Shown here: positions 17,570-26,003 of the stretch, piece after piece | Layout of the letters: every line of letters starts with the position of its first letter | Numbering within the stretch: the first letter of the stretch is position 1 | From: a bacterium | GTDB taxonomy: Bacteria > CLD3 > SB21 | Direction: 5' to 3' | Assembly: GCA_019695335.1 (NCBI GenBank) | Contig: JAIBAF010000006.1 | Span: 1 to 64,000 of the forward strand | DNA length: 64,000 bases | Program-made: the position numbers and the translations under genes | Notes under the pieces: generated by a model | The model's input: the letters and a program-made list of their open reading frames with translations, nothing else | Databases searched by the model: none | Told to the model about the DNA's origin: nothing

Positions 17570-18877
17570 ATGTCACGAAAATTTATACTATTAGTTATGG
17601 CGTGTGGTTTGTTTGTAACCTCCTGCAGTAAGGAAAATACTATGACCATGAATCAGGTTGCCGAAAAGTATGTTAAATTGACCTTAAAAATCGGATTGTA
17701 TGATGCCGATTACATTGATGCGTATTACGGACCGGCGGAATGGCGTCCTGCACCGGATACCGTCAAGTCTGACGATACAACTCAAATTCGTGCGCTTGAA
17801 AAAGAAGCCGATGAATTGCTCAATCAACTTCAGGCTATTCCGCGGACGAATATTTCTGAAATGGAAGAATTGCGTTATAAGTTTCTTTATAAGCAATTGG
17901 TTGCTGCACGTACTAAAACACAGATGTTACTTGGACGTAAATTGACCTTCGATGAGGAAGCCGCAGAATTGTACGATGCACAGCCTCCGAAATACGATCA
18001 ACCGCATTTTGAAGAGATCCTGAAAAAATTGGATGCTGCGCTTCCCGGCAAAGGCAATATCATTGACCGCGCCAATAACTTTCGCAATCAATTCGTCATT
18101 CCTAAAGCGAAACTCGACACGGTTTTCAAAGCTGCCATTGCCGAGGGGCGTCGTCGTACACTGCAACATATTAAAATGCCGACGAATGAAAATTTTGTCG
18201 TCGAGTACGTGACGGATGTTGCGTGGAGCGGATATAATTGGTTCAAAGGCAACAGCTTCAGTGTAATTCAGGTGAATACCGATTACCCGATTTTTATCGA
18301 TCGTGCTGTTGATCTCGCCAGTCATGAAGGTTATCCGGGACATCATGTATTTAATACACTGGTTGAAAACAGGATGATGAAAGAAAAAGGTTGGATGGAA
18401 TATTCCGTGATGCCGCTGTTTACCCCGCAGGCATTGCTCATGGAAGGCAGCGCAAATTACGGCATTGACGTTGCCTTTCCGGCCGCTGACCGCATGCGGT
18501 TTGAAAAAGAAGTCCTTTTTCCGCTTGCAGGCCTTGATTCGAGTTTAGCCGATAAATATTATGAGATCGAACACCTTAAAAAAGAATTGGCGTACTCCGG
18601 GAACGAAGCGGCCCGTGCTTATCTGAATGGTACGATGAGTAAAGAAGACGCGATTGAATGGCTTATTCAATACGGATTATATCCGCGTGAACGTGCCGAA
18701 CAACGTATCCGATTTATGGACAAATACCGTGCGTACGTGATTAATTATAATCTCGGTCAGGATATGGTCGCTCAGTATATCGAACGCAATGGCGGCACGC
18801 CCGATAATCCCGATAAGCGTTGGCAGTTGTTCGAACAATTGCTGTCTACACCACGTACGCCGTCCGGATTAAAATAA
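17570..18877 (+). CDS. DUF885-like metallopeptidase-family lipoprotein
   Basis: The protein has 435 residues from the ATG at 17570, preceded by GGAGAA; the upstream in-frame start at 17513 overlaps the aminotransferase stop and lacks a signal peptide. A signal segment ends at the lipobox VTSC (Cys about 19). The central motif HEGYPGHH (about residue 258) fits the HExxPGHH signature of the DUF885 family, which is M32/thermolysin-like in metal ligands. An EGSANYG glutamate about 45 residues later could be the third ligand. The likely role is an envelope-bound peptidase; no substrate can be named. It is followed 38 bp later by a protease-like lipoprotein. Confidence 0.82.
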   Translation: MSRKFILLVMACGLFVTSCSKENTMTMNQVAEKYVKLTLKIGLYDADYIDAYYGPAEWRPAPDTVKSDDTTQIRALEKEADELLNQLQAIPRTNISEMEELRYKFLYKQLVAARTKTQMLLGRKLTFDEEAAELYDAQPPKYDQPHFEEILKKLDAALPGKGNIIDRANNFRNQFVIPKAKLDTVFKAAIAEGRRRTLQHIKMPTNENFVVEYVTDVAWSGYNWFKGNSFSVIQVNTDYPIFIDRAVDLASHEGYPGHHVFNTLVENRMMKEKGWMEYSVMPLFTPQALLMEGSANYGIDVAFPAADRMRFEKEVLFPLAGLDSSLADKYYEIEHLKKELAYSGNEAARAYLNGTMSKEDAIEWLIQYGLYPRERAEQRIRFMDKYRAYVINYNLGQDMVAQYIERNGGTPDNPDKRWQLFEQLLSTPRTPSGLK

Positions 18878-18915
18878 ATCACGCTGACAATCCCGTTAAA
18901 CAAGGGAAGGCGTTT

Positions 18916-19944
18916 ATGAACACAGTAAGATGGTTGCTGTTGCTGACGTTCGTGCATATTTCATGCGCGAAGCGAATTTATGACGTTGCTTATCCGACGC
19001 TTGGTGATGGAAAGTATGACAGCGAATTTCCATACAAAGATTGTTCGAAGCAGTTGGCTGAAATAAGCGAAACTGTGAAAATGATCTATTCCACTGCGTT
19101 TTACAAAACGTATCTTTTTCCCGAAGAAGCACAAGTAAGACCGGTGGACTTTAAGGACGAAGCCATTCTGAAAAAATCGAACAAAACTTTGTATTCGCAT
19201 AACTCAGTTTCAGGAACGGCTACGATTCTGTATTATCAGGATAAAAAAATAGCACTGCTGACGTGCGCACATATCGTTGATTTTCCGGACACAACGTATA
19301 GTTATTATTCACGGGGTCAGGAAGGTGATGTCATTAAAAGTGTATCCATTCGGGAAAGACAGACCAACTTTGTCCGTGATTTACCGGAGGGCGGCGAAGT
19401 TGAGATTCTGGCAAGCAATGTCGCACTCGATATTGCCATCATTGGACAAACTTTAAAGTCACTGCCTGAGCAGCCTTTGTCGATTTTTAAATATCCGATT
19501 GGTAAGTCCAAGGAGCTTGAATGGGGAACGTATTTGTATATCATCGGTTATCCGATGGGGTATAAGATGATCACCAATGGTATCGTTAGCAGTCCTAATC
19601 GCGATAAAAAAGGATCGTTTCTGACGGACGCACCGTTCAATCGCGGTTTCAGCGGCGGTATCGTGCTGGCTATCCGCGACGGCGTGCCTAACTTTGAATT
19701 AGTCGGGATGGCCAAGTCGGTGGCGGCTAACTATGAATTTATTTTGACGCCTTCGAAAGAATTCGATCAGTCGCTCTACAATCCGGGCATGCCGTATGAA
19801 GGTGAAGTTTTTGTCGAACAAAAAACGGATATCCGGTACGGTATCACCAATTCAATTTCCACCGAGACGATAGGCCAGTTTATCCGCGACCATAAAACGG
19901 ATATTGAGGCAAAAGGATTCTATTTGCAAACCTTATTTCCATGA
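18916..19944 (+). CDS. Trypsin-like serine protease lipoprotein
   Basis: The start is the ATG at 18916, after AAGGGAAGG; an in-frame start at 18820 lies inside the preceding gene. The protein has 342 residues with a lipobox VHISC (Cys about 17). The chymotrypsin-fold triad can be seen: His in LTCAHIVDF, Asp in NVALDIAII, Ser in RGFSGGIV (GxSGG). There is no PDZ domain after the protease domain, so this is not a standard HtrA. An envelope-anchored protease is the simplest reading. It follows the DUF885-like lipoprotein, which suggests a shared envelope-proteolysis role. Confidence 0.82.
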   Translation: MNTVRWLLLLTFVHISCAKRIYDVAYPTLGDGKYDSEFPYKDCSKQLAEISETVKMIYSTAFYKTYLFPEEAQVRPVDFKDEAILKKSNKTLYSHNSVSGTATILYYQDKKIALLTCAHIVDFPDTTYSYYSRGQEGDVIKSVSIRERQTNFVRDLPEGGEVEILASNVALDIAIIGQTLKSLPEQPLSIFKYPIGKSKELEWGTYLYIIGYPMGYKMITNGIVSSPNRDKKGSFLTDAPFNRGFSGGIVLAIRDGVPNFELVGMAKSVAANYEFILTPSKEFDQSLYNPGMPYEGEVFVEQKTDIRYGITNSISTETIGQFIRDHKTDIEAKGFYLQTLFP

Positions 19945-19986
19945 GCTTGGAAATATTTTGAAAGTGCATCAAAAATTTTTATATTG

Positions 19987-20005
19987 CCCGCCAAAAAATG
20001 GCGGG
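19987..20005 (+). promoter_or_regulatory. Hairpin covering the glycosylase ribosome binding site
   Basis: CCCGCCA and TGGCGGG form a 7-bp GC-rich stem with a five-A loop, ending inside the Shine-Dalgarno GGGAG (20003-20007) of the gene starting at 20011. No T run follows, so it is not a typical terminator. It could limit translation of the glycosylase. Confidence 0.4.
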
Positions 20006-20010
20006 AGTCA

Positions 20011-20940
20011 ATGAATACTTTTTCAACGACATTACATCCTTTACCTCCGTACGATTTTAATATTTCCATTCACTCACATCGGAATAAACGTTATCATTAC
20101 GATCAATACGATCGTAGCGGTTCCGTATATAAATGTGCGATTGATATACGCGGCAATGCTGCCTTGATTACTTTATCCGATAAAGGAACGCCTAAAGAGC
20201 CTCGGTTAAAACTGTCCATTTCCGGCGGTCACATCACCAAAAACGATTTGAAATGGGTCAAAACTATTGTTGGCAGACAATTTCTTCTCGACCTGGACTT
20301 GAAAAAATTTTATTCAGGGATTAAGCATGATTCGGTTATGCGTGCCGTCACCAAACAATTCTACGGGCTTAAACCGAATTCGTCCGGAGATCTGTTTGAA
20401 TGTGTTACACGGTGTATCATGAGCCAGCAAATCAGCGTGCACGTCGCCGATAAAGTTGAAATGGAATTTGTCAGGAAGTTCGGTGCATCGATTGATTCCA
20501 ATAACGATACATTTTATGTTTTTCCGACGGCACACCGGGTAGCGGAATTGACCAAATCCGATTTACGCCGTGTAAAATTTTCAGAGCGTAAAGCCGAATA
20601 CTTGATCGATTTGGCTAAAGCCATTGTACGCGGCGATATTGATTTGAATGCGATGGAAACATTGCCGAATGATGAATTTCGGGCTGAAATTACTAAAATC
20701 CGAGGGATCGGGCACTGGACGGCAGAATGCTGCTTAATGCATCTTGGGCGTTGGGAAATATTCCCGCGCGGCGATTTAGGATTGCATCAAGCCGTGCGAC
20801 TTTTTTATGGTTTTAAAAAGAAAATTGGTGAAAAAGAAGTCGTCAAAATTGCCCGTCAATGGGCCGGCTGGGAGTCGTTGGCAACTTATTATTTATGGCA
20901 CGCGTTGACGCATGCAAGAGCGAACGGCCAACAGAGTTAG
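20011..20940 (+). CDS. DNA-3-methyladenine glycosylase, AlkA-like (HhH-GPD)
   Basis: This is a base-excision repair glycosylase of 309 residues. The N-terminal AlkA-type domain is about 1-110. The HhH-GPD core has the helix-hairpin-helix ITKIRGIGHWTAECCLM and, 20 residues on, the catalytic Asp in FPRGDLGLHQAV. The family removes alkylated purines from DNA. I take the ATG at 20011; an in-frame TTG at 19984 would be within the hairpin. The gene ends 9 bp before the first of two glycosyltransferases, so it may be cotranscribed with them without functional relation. Confidence 0.9.
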   Translation: MNTFSTTLHPLPPYDFNISIHSHRNKRYHYDQYDRSGSVYKCAIDIRGNAALITLSDKGTPKEPRLKLSISGGHITKNDLKWVKTIVGRQFLLDLDLKKFYSGIKHDSVMRAVTKQFYGLKPNSSGDLFECVTRCIMSQQISVHVADKVEMEFVRKFGASIDSNNDTFYVFPTAHRVAELTKSDLRRVKFSERKAEYLIDLAKAIVRGDIDLNAMETLPNDEFRAEITKIRGIGHWTAECCLMHLGRWEIFPRGDLGLHQAVRLFYGFKKKIGEKEVVKIARQWAGWESLATYYLWHALTHARANGQQS

Positions 20941-20949
20941 AAAGGATTC

Positions 20950-22092
20950 ATGGAATACAACATCATCGATATTTTTCTTTCGTGTATGGCCACGGTATAC
21001 GGTTTATTTGTTCTCATCCTGACAGGCGCGTTATTGATCTATCGTTCGCCACGCTCTCAAAAAGACTTTTTTGTCAGCGTATTGATCCCTGCCCGAAACG
21101 AAGAGCGCCATATCGGCGAATGCCTCGAAGCTCTGGCGCTCCAAGACTATAATCAGGATAAATTCGAAATTATTGTGATCAATGATCGTTCGACGGATCG
21201 AACTTCGGCGATAGCGCGAGAATTTGAGAATAAATTTAAACACTTTACCATCGTTGACATTAAAGAAATGCATGCAACGATGGCTCCCAAAAAAAATGCG
21301 CTCAATGAAGGTATTAAAATTGCCAAGGGCGAAATTATTGTGTGCTCGGATGCCGATTGTTATGCCGAAGTCTCGTGGATCCGTTCGATGACTGAATGCT
21401 TCACGTCCGAAGTAGGCATGGTCATAGGCTATTCACCGATCAAACCGCTAAACCGCTGGTCGGTATTTCACCATTTTGTGGCGTTGGATTCATTAGCCCT
21501 GGCATCAGCCGCGGCGGCAAGTTGCCTGTGGAATAAACCGGTCACGGCTACAGGACGGAGCCTGGCGTATCGGAAAGAAGTTTTTAATGAAGTCGGCGGC
21601 TTTTCAAAGATCGCTCATTTTGTTTCCGGCGATGACGATCTGCTGCTGGGCCTCGTAAAAAAGACGAAATGGAAAATGGCGTACACTATCCGGCGCAATT
21701 CTCTGGTCGAAACACATCCGCCATTGACGTTCAGGCAATTTGTTAACCAAAAAATTCGTCAGGCGTCGAAAGGACGGCATTATTCGGTGAATATGGTTAT
21801 TACATTAGTTTTATATTACATATTCAATCTCATGCTGATGGCGTACGCACCGCTGTATTGGTTGGATGGGCACAAGGATTTTTGGAAATGGTACCCATGG
21901 ATAATGAAATTTTCCTCTGATTTTGTTTTACTTTTTGTCGGCGCCGTACGATTTAAAAAACTCTTTTACCTGAGTATGTATCCGATATTGGTCTTTTTAC
22001 ATCCATTATATATCGCTGTTTTTGGTGCGTGGGGACAATTTGGAAAATTTGACTGGAAAGATACCACGCATGATAAGCATTTGAAAGTTTAG
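20950..22092 (+). CDS. Membrane glycosyltransferase family 2, copy 1
   Basis: The protein has 380 residues: an N-terminal membrane helix (about 8-30), a GT-A domain starting VSVLIPARNEERHIGECLEA, the metal-binding VCSDADC, the acceptor-site SGDDD, and two to three C-terminal helices. The QxxRW-type motif is changed: here it is NQKIRQASKG, with Q where W is usual. It would transfer a sugar from a nucleotide donor to a lipid or polysaccharide on the inner membrane. The second copy begins 1 bp after its stop, and the pair looks like an ancient tandem duplication. Confidence 0.87.
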   Translation: MEYNIIDIFLSCMATVYGLFVLILTGALLIYRSPRSQKDFFVSVLIPARNEERHIGECLEALALQDYNQDKFEIIVINDRSTDRTSAIAREFENKFKHFTIVDIKEMHATMAPKKNALNEGIKIAKGEIIVCSDADCYAEVSWIRSMTECFTSEVGMVIGYSPIKPLNRWSVFHHFVALDSLALASAAAASCLWNKPVTATGRSLAYRKEVFNEVGGFSKIAHFVSGDDDLLLGLVKKTKWKMAYTIRRNSLVETHPPLTFRQFVNQKIRQASKGRHYSVNMVITLVLYYIFNLMLMAYAPLYWLDGHKDFWKWYPWIMKFSSDFVLLFVGAVRFKKLFYLSMYPILVFLHPLYIAVFGAWGQFGKFDWKDTTHDKHLKV

Positions 22093-22093
22093 T

Positions 22094-23203
22094 ATGACGG
22101 CAATTATTATTCTATTTGCGATGGTCTTGGGAATCTACGTTGTAACGGGATTACTCTTTGTTATGGGGCTATTTATGCCGGCATCGCAGAGGAATGCCGT
22201 AAGGCCTTTCGTGTCCGTTATTATTGCGGCTCGTAATGAGGAACAATCGATACCGGATTGTTTAAATAGTGTTTTGAATCAAACGTATCCTTCCGATTTA
22301 TTTGAAATCATTGTCGTCGATGATCGTTCCAATGATCGTACACCTGAAATAATCCGTGACTTAACAAAAAGAAATCCATCTGTAAAATTGATTCAAATAA
22401 AAGAAAAACCTGAGAATATTTCCGGCAAGAAAAATGCATTGGAGCAGGGTATCAAAGCTTCGCGGGGTGAGATCCTGCTTTTTACGGATGCGGATTGCGG
22501 TGTAAAAATTACATGGATCGAAGGTATTGTTAAATATTTTACGAAAGATGTTGGTTTGGTCATAGGAGCGTCGTTTACGAGGGGAGCGACGTGGTTTGAG
22601 CGGCAGCAGTCGTTTGATTTTGCAGCGATGAAAGCGGCGGCGTGCGGGATTACTAATTTAGGATTGCCGTTTGCTGCGAGCGGGCAGAACCTGGCCTATC
22701 GGCGCGTCGCGTTTGACGAAGCAGGTGGGTTTGAAAAAATCCGGCATCGTATTTCCGGCGATGATGTTTTGATGATGCAATTGATCAGACAATTAAAAAA
22801 ATGGAAAATTGTTTTTGCCGGTGATGCCGGAACTTTTAATTCAACGCGCTCCGAGCCGACATTGAGCGCTTTTATTCATCAACGCGCACGATGGGCGTCG
22901 AATACGGAAATGATGCTGACAATGAGCCCGTTATTTTTTACGTATCTCGTCAGCGTCTACGGACTTAATGTGTTTTTAGCTGGCGGGTTAATCTGGGGCA
23001 TCTGGAATAAGTTGATGCTGGGACTCGTAGTATTCGGCTGGATCAACAAACTGATCATTGATTTCCTTGTAACATATCTCGGTTTTCAAAAATTTCAAAA
23101 ACCGTTTTCATTTTCGTTTTTTTTGACATGGTTTTTTCTGCAGGCGCCGTACGTTCTATGGGTTGGTTTGCAAGGTGGATTACGATTATTTAAATGGAAA
23201 TGA
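22094..23203 (+). CDS. Membrane glycosyltransferase family 2, copy 2
   Basis: It has 369 residues and the same layout as the preceding gene: membrane helix, PFVSVIIAARNEEQSIPDCL, metal-binding FTDADC, SGDDV, and the canonical QRARW in HQRARWASN, followed by C-terminal membrane helices. This copy keeps the processive-type QxxRW motif that the neighbour has lost, so the two may act at different steps. It starts right after the upstream stop and is presumably translationally coupled. The 3' end converges with the minus-strand aminotransferase, 41 bp away. Confidence 0.88.
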   Translation: MTAIIILFAMVLGIYVVTGLLFVMGLFMPASQRNAVRPFVSVIIAARNEEQSIPDCLNSVLNQTYPSDLFEIIVVDDRSNDRTPEIIRDLTKRNPSVKLIQIKEKPENISGKKNALEQGIKASRGEILLFTDADCGVKITWIEGIVKYFTKDVGLVIGASFTRGATWFERQQSFDFAAMKAAACGITNLGLPFAASGQNLAYRRVAFDEAGGFEKIRHRISGDDVLMMQLIRQLKKWKIVFAGDAGTFNSTRSEPTLSAFIHQRARWASNTEMMLTMSPLFFTYLVSVYGLNVFLAGGLIWGIWNKLMLGLVVFGWINKLIIDFLVTYLGFQKFQKPFSFSFFLTWFFLQAPYVLWVGLQGGLRLFKWK

Positions 23204-23244
23204 GTTACCACACTTTAAAACTGCGTTGCAAATCCAGTAAAATT

Positions 23245-24378
23245 TTACGAATTCACATATTCCTGAAAAGTTTTTACTCCGGCGCCGGTTTCAAATTTCC
23301 ATCCTAAACGATGCAGCGCATTTTCAATTCCGGCGATAACCGTCACCATATCAAATACATCATAATAACCTAAATGTGAAATTCTGAAAATTTTACCTTT
23401 CAGATGATCCTGGCCGCTCGCTAAAGTCATACCAAAATCGCTGCGCAGAATTTTGAATATCTTATCCGCATCGAGCCCTTCAGGAACTTTAACCGGCGTG
23501 ACGGAATTGGCCGGCTTTTCGGCAAATACTTGCAATCCCAACGCTTTTACCGCACGGCGGCAACCTTCGGCCATAACGCTGTGGCGTTTCCATACGTTTT
23601 CAATACCTTCTTCTTTGATCATCCGCAGCGTTTGTTGTAATCCTAGGATCAGGGAAATTGCCGGCGTGAAAGGCGTTGTATTAGCCCCGAGTTCTTTGGC
23701 GGCGCGTTTGAAGTCGAAATAAAATTTAGGTAAATCCGACGATTCGCGTGCTTTCATCGCCCGTTCGCTCACGGCACAGAAGGCCAAACCGGGAGGCAAC
23801 ATCAATCCTTTTTGCGATCCGGTTACGACCGTATCAAGTCCCCATTCATCAAAACGTAATTCCATAGCGCCGACAGACGTCACGCCGTCGACCATGATCA
23901 ACGCATTGGAATTTTCCCGTATAATTTTCGCCATTTCTTTTACATCCGTAAAAGCACCGGTCGAAGTTTCGCTATGCGTCATGACAACCGCTTTAATGTT
24001 CGGGTTATTTTTTAATTTTGTTTTGACATCGTCGGGATTAGCCGATTTACCCCATTCAATTTTCATGACGTCTACATTAATTCCGTAGGCTTGCGGAATT
24101 TTTGTCCAACGTTCGCCGAATTTACCGCCCTCGATATTTAAAATCGTATCGCCTTTGGAAAGGCAATTCACAAAAGCGGCTTCCATTGCTCCTGTGCCTG
24201 AACTGGCAAATGTCAAAACCGGTTGTTTGGTCTGGTAGAGATATTTCAGGTTCTCATTCACTTCGATAAAAATGTCTTCAAAATCTTTGTTCCGATGGTG
24301 AATGATCGGATGGGCCATGCTGAGTTGGACATGCTCGGGAATCGGCGTTGGTCCGGGAGTAAAAAGTCGCTTTTTCAT
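23245..24378 (-). CDS. Class V aminotransferase, alanine-glyoxylate type, copy 2
   Basis: This PLP enzyme has 377 residues with LFTPGPTPIPEHVQLSMAHP at the start, MVDGVTSVGAME for PLP binding, and the internal-aldimine Lys in VTGSQKGLMLPPG. Compared with the copy at 16335 it has the HHRNKDFEDIF segment typical of the SPT/AGT/PucG-like group. It begins 11 bp after the WYL regulator stop on the same strand, so the two form an operon. Why a WYL regulator should be coupled to this enzyme is not clear. Confidence 0.9.
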   Translation of the reverse strand: MKKRLFTPGPTPIPEHVQLSMAHPIIHHRNKDFEDIFIEVNENLKYLYQTKQPVLTFASSGTGAMEAAFVNCLSKGDTILNIEGGKFGERWTKIPQAYGINVDVMKIEWGKSANPDDVKTKLKNNPNIKAVVMTHSETSTGAFTDVKEMAKIIRENSNALIMVDGVTSVGAMELRFDEWGLDTVVTGSQKGLMLPPGLAFCAVSERAMKARESSDLPKFYFDFKRAAKELGANTTPFTPAISLILGLQQTLRMIKEEGIENVWKRHSVMAEGCRRAVKALGLQVFAEKPANSVTPVKVPEGLDADKIFKILRSDFGMTLASGQDHLKGKIFRISHLGYYDVFDMVTVIAGIENALHRLGWKFETGAGVKTFQEYVNS

Positions 24379-24389
24379 AAAGACCTCGT

Positions 24390-25232
24390 TTAGTCAGTTT
24401 GATATTTTTTTGTAATGGCTTTAGCTTTTTTGAGGACAGCTGTTTTTAATTCAACCGGTTCCAATACTTCGACGGCGTCGCCCCAACCCATGACCCAGGC
24501 GATAAACTCGTTGGATAACTTCACCCGAAGCGTAATCTCAAAACCTTCGTCCGTATGATGAATTTCCTGATTCTCAATCCAGAATTTATCGGTCATGTAT
24601 TGTTCCAGGTCATCCGAAAATCGCAGCCTGACGATGACCATTTTACCGCCTGTAAAAGAACCCCATGAATTTTTGAATAAATCATTGACTGACGGAATTT
24701 CTTTTACCGGCGACGGCTGTTTTGTAAAACGAAATTGGCCGATACGTTCGATGGTGAACATCTTCAGTACGTCTTGATGTATGGCGATCAGGTAATGTGT
24801 TTTTCCGGCATTGTAAAAAGCTACCGGCGTTATCGTGCGCCACTGAAGCCGATCTGTTTTTGCAGAACGGTATTCAATTTCCATCACCCGTTTGTCACAG
24901 ATAGTTTTGACCGTATTGATGAAAAATGAAAGCGTTTTATTCGAAAATTTCTCAAGGACCAATGAGAGGTTTTTGATCGTTTCATTTTTAGCAAAGGCAA
25001 GATAGGTCGTGACGAGTAAATTGATTTCGGAGAGGTTTATCTCGACGCGATAGGCTTGTTTCCGTGAAAAAACGCGGATGCCCATGTCGCGAAGCACTTT
25101 GACGTCCCGGCGGATCGTTGCTTCGCTGGTAAGAAAAATGCCCGCAAGATCGTTTTCGGAATATTTGTCCGGAAATTCAAAAATTAAAGCCGCTATTTCA
25201 ATCTGGCGTTGGAGTTCGTCAAGTCGGTTCAT
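24390..25232 (-). CDS. HTH-WYL domain transcriptional regulator
   Basis: The protein has 280 residues. An N-terminal winged helix (about 1-65) has SENDLAGIFLTSEATIRRDV. A WYL domain (about 110-190) contains LQWRTITPVAFYNAGKTHYL. A C-terminal WCX-like extension follows (about 200-280). WYL proteins sense nucleic acids or nucleotides; PafBC of mycobacteria activates DNA repair genes, including recA, when ssDNA accumulates. This gene is divergent from ssb-recA-ssb, and two inverted repeats lie between them. A DNA-damage role is inference from this neighbourhood. Confidence 0.87.
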   Translation of the reverse strand: MNRLDELQRQIEIAALIFEFPDKYSENDLAGIFLTSEATIRRDVKVLRDMGIRVFSRKQAYRVEINLSEINLLVTTYLAFAKNETIKNLSLVLEKFSNKTLSFFINTVKTICDKRVMEIEYRSAKTDRLQWRTITPVAFYNAGKTHYLIAIHQDVLKMFTIERIGQFRFTKQPSPVKEIPSVNDLFKNSWGSFTGGKMVIVRLRFSDDLEQYMTDKFWIENQEIHHTDEGFEITLRVKLSNEFIAWVMGWGDAVEVLEPVELKTAVLKKAKAITKKYQTD

Positions 25233-25274
25233 ATATCAGCATTTATCGGAGCAAAAGTGCGGTTTTTTAATTTT

Positions 25275-25291
25275 TTCTCAAATTTTGAGAA
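25275..25291. promoter_or_regulatory. Inverted repeat, candidate operator 1 (WYL/ssb)
   Basis: TTCTCAAATTTTGAGAA is a perfect 8-bp inverted repeat around one base, 43 bp upstream of the WYL start. Its half-site TTCTCAA resembles that of the second repeat (TACTTAA), 33 bp away centre to centre. Confidence 0.5.
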
Positions 25292-25308
25292 TTTTTGACC
25301 GGAACTAC

Positions 25309-25323
25309 TACTTAAATTAAGTA
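25309..25323. promoter_or_regulatory. Inverted repeat, candidate operator 2 (WYL/ssb)
   Basis: TACTTAA-A-TTAAGTA is a perfect 7-bp inverted repeat, 74 bp upstream of the ssb start. With repeat 1 it gives the half-site TWCTYAA. The 33-bp spacing is about three helical turns, so two dimers would lie on the same DNA face. Confidence 0.5.
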
Positions 25324-25396
25324 CGTAATCAATGACGAACAATAAACAAAATAATTAATAACTCAAACAACAAAACAAAAAATAATGGAGGTTACC

Positions 25397-25819
25397 ATGT
25401 CAAAAGGAACATTAAATCGCGCGATCCTGATCGGAAGATTGGGCAAAGATCCTGAATTACGCTACACAACCGGCGGCATCCCGATCACGTCGTTTAGCCT
25501 GGCTACAGGCCAGTCTTATAAAGACAAAGACGGTAAAGTCGTCGAGCAAACCGATTGGCACAAGATCATTGCATGGCGAAAGCTCGCAGAAATCTGCGGG
25601 CAATACCTGAAAAAAGGTTCGCTCGTGTGCATTGAAGGCCAATTAAAAACGCGCTATTACGACGATAAAGACGGCGTCAAACGTTCCATCACGGAAGTGG
25701 TCGCTGAAACGTTACAAATGCTCGGTGCAAAGATGGAGTCGGACAAACCGGCTGAACCGGAAGAACCGGTAGCCGAGTTGGTCGCCGAAACAACCGGCAA
25801 CGAGGGAATGCCGTTTTGA
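25397..25819 (+). CDS. ssb: Single-stranded DNA-binding protein, copy 1
   Basis: An OB-fold SSB of 140 residues from the ATG at 25397; GGAGG precedes this start and covers the in-frame ATG at 25385. The core has [33 protein letters not shown] and KKGSLVCIEGQLKTRYY. The tail after the core is short and Pro/Glu-rich and ends GNEGMPF, a variant of the acidic DDxPF tip that recruits repair partners, with only one acidic residue near the tip. The second copy downstream has the usual acidic tip. It is divergent from the WYL regulator and precedes recA. Confidence 0.96.
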   Translation: MSKGTLNRAILIGRLGKDPELRYTTGGIPITSFSLATGQSYKDKDGKVVEQTDWHKIIAWRKLAEICGQYLKKGSLVCIEGQLKTRYYDDKDGVKRSITEVVAETLQMLGAKMESDKPAEPEEPVAELVAETTGNEGMPF

Positions 25820-25846
25820 ACTTCCTTCACTGAGTTCCCGGAAATG

Positions 25847-25867
25847 AGGGGGCTTTATAAGCCCCTT
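25847..25867 (+). other. Hairpin between ssb and recA
   Basis: GGGGCTT and AAGCCCC form a 7-bp GC-rich stem with a 3-base loop (outer G-U and A-T pairs extend it). It starts 28 bp after the first ssb stop. No T run follows, so attenuation or mRNA processing is as likely as termination. Confidence 0.4.
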
Positions 25868-26003
25868 CGGCTCACGGGTACGAATTTTCCATAATTTTAA
25901 ATTTGCGTCTGATGGACAGTTTTTATACTTTGAGCAACTTCCAAAAAGATTTTAAATCAATCCATATTTATAAAAACAATAGCGTTTCAGGAGAATTTTT
26001 AAA

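Noticed and set aside
25233-26003. LexA-type SOS box upstream of ssb or recA
   Set aside because: I found no GAACN4GTTC- or CTGTN8ACAG-like sequence by eye in the upstream regions. A calculation with a profile of this phylum would be needed to exclude it.
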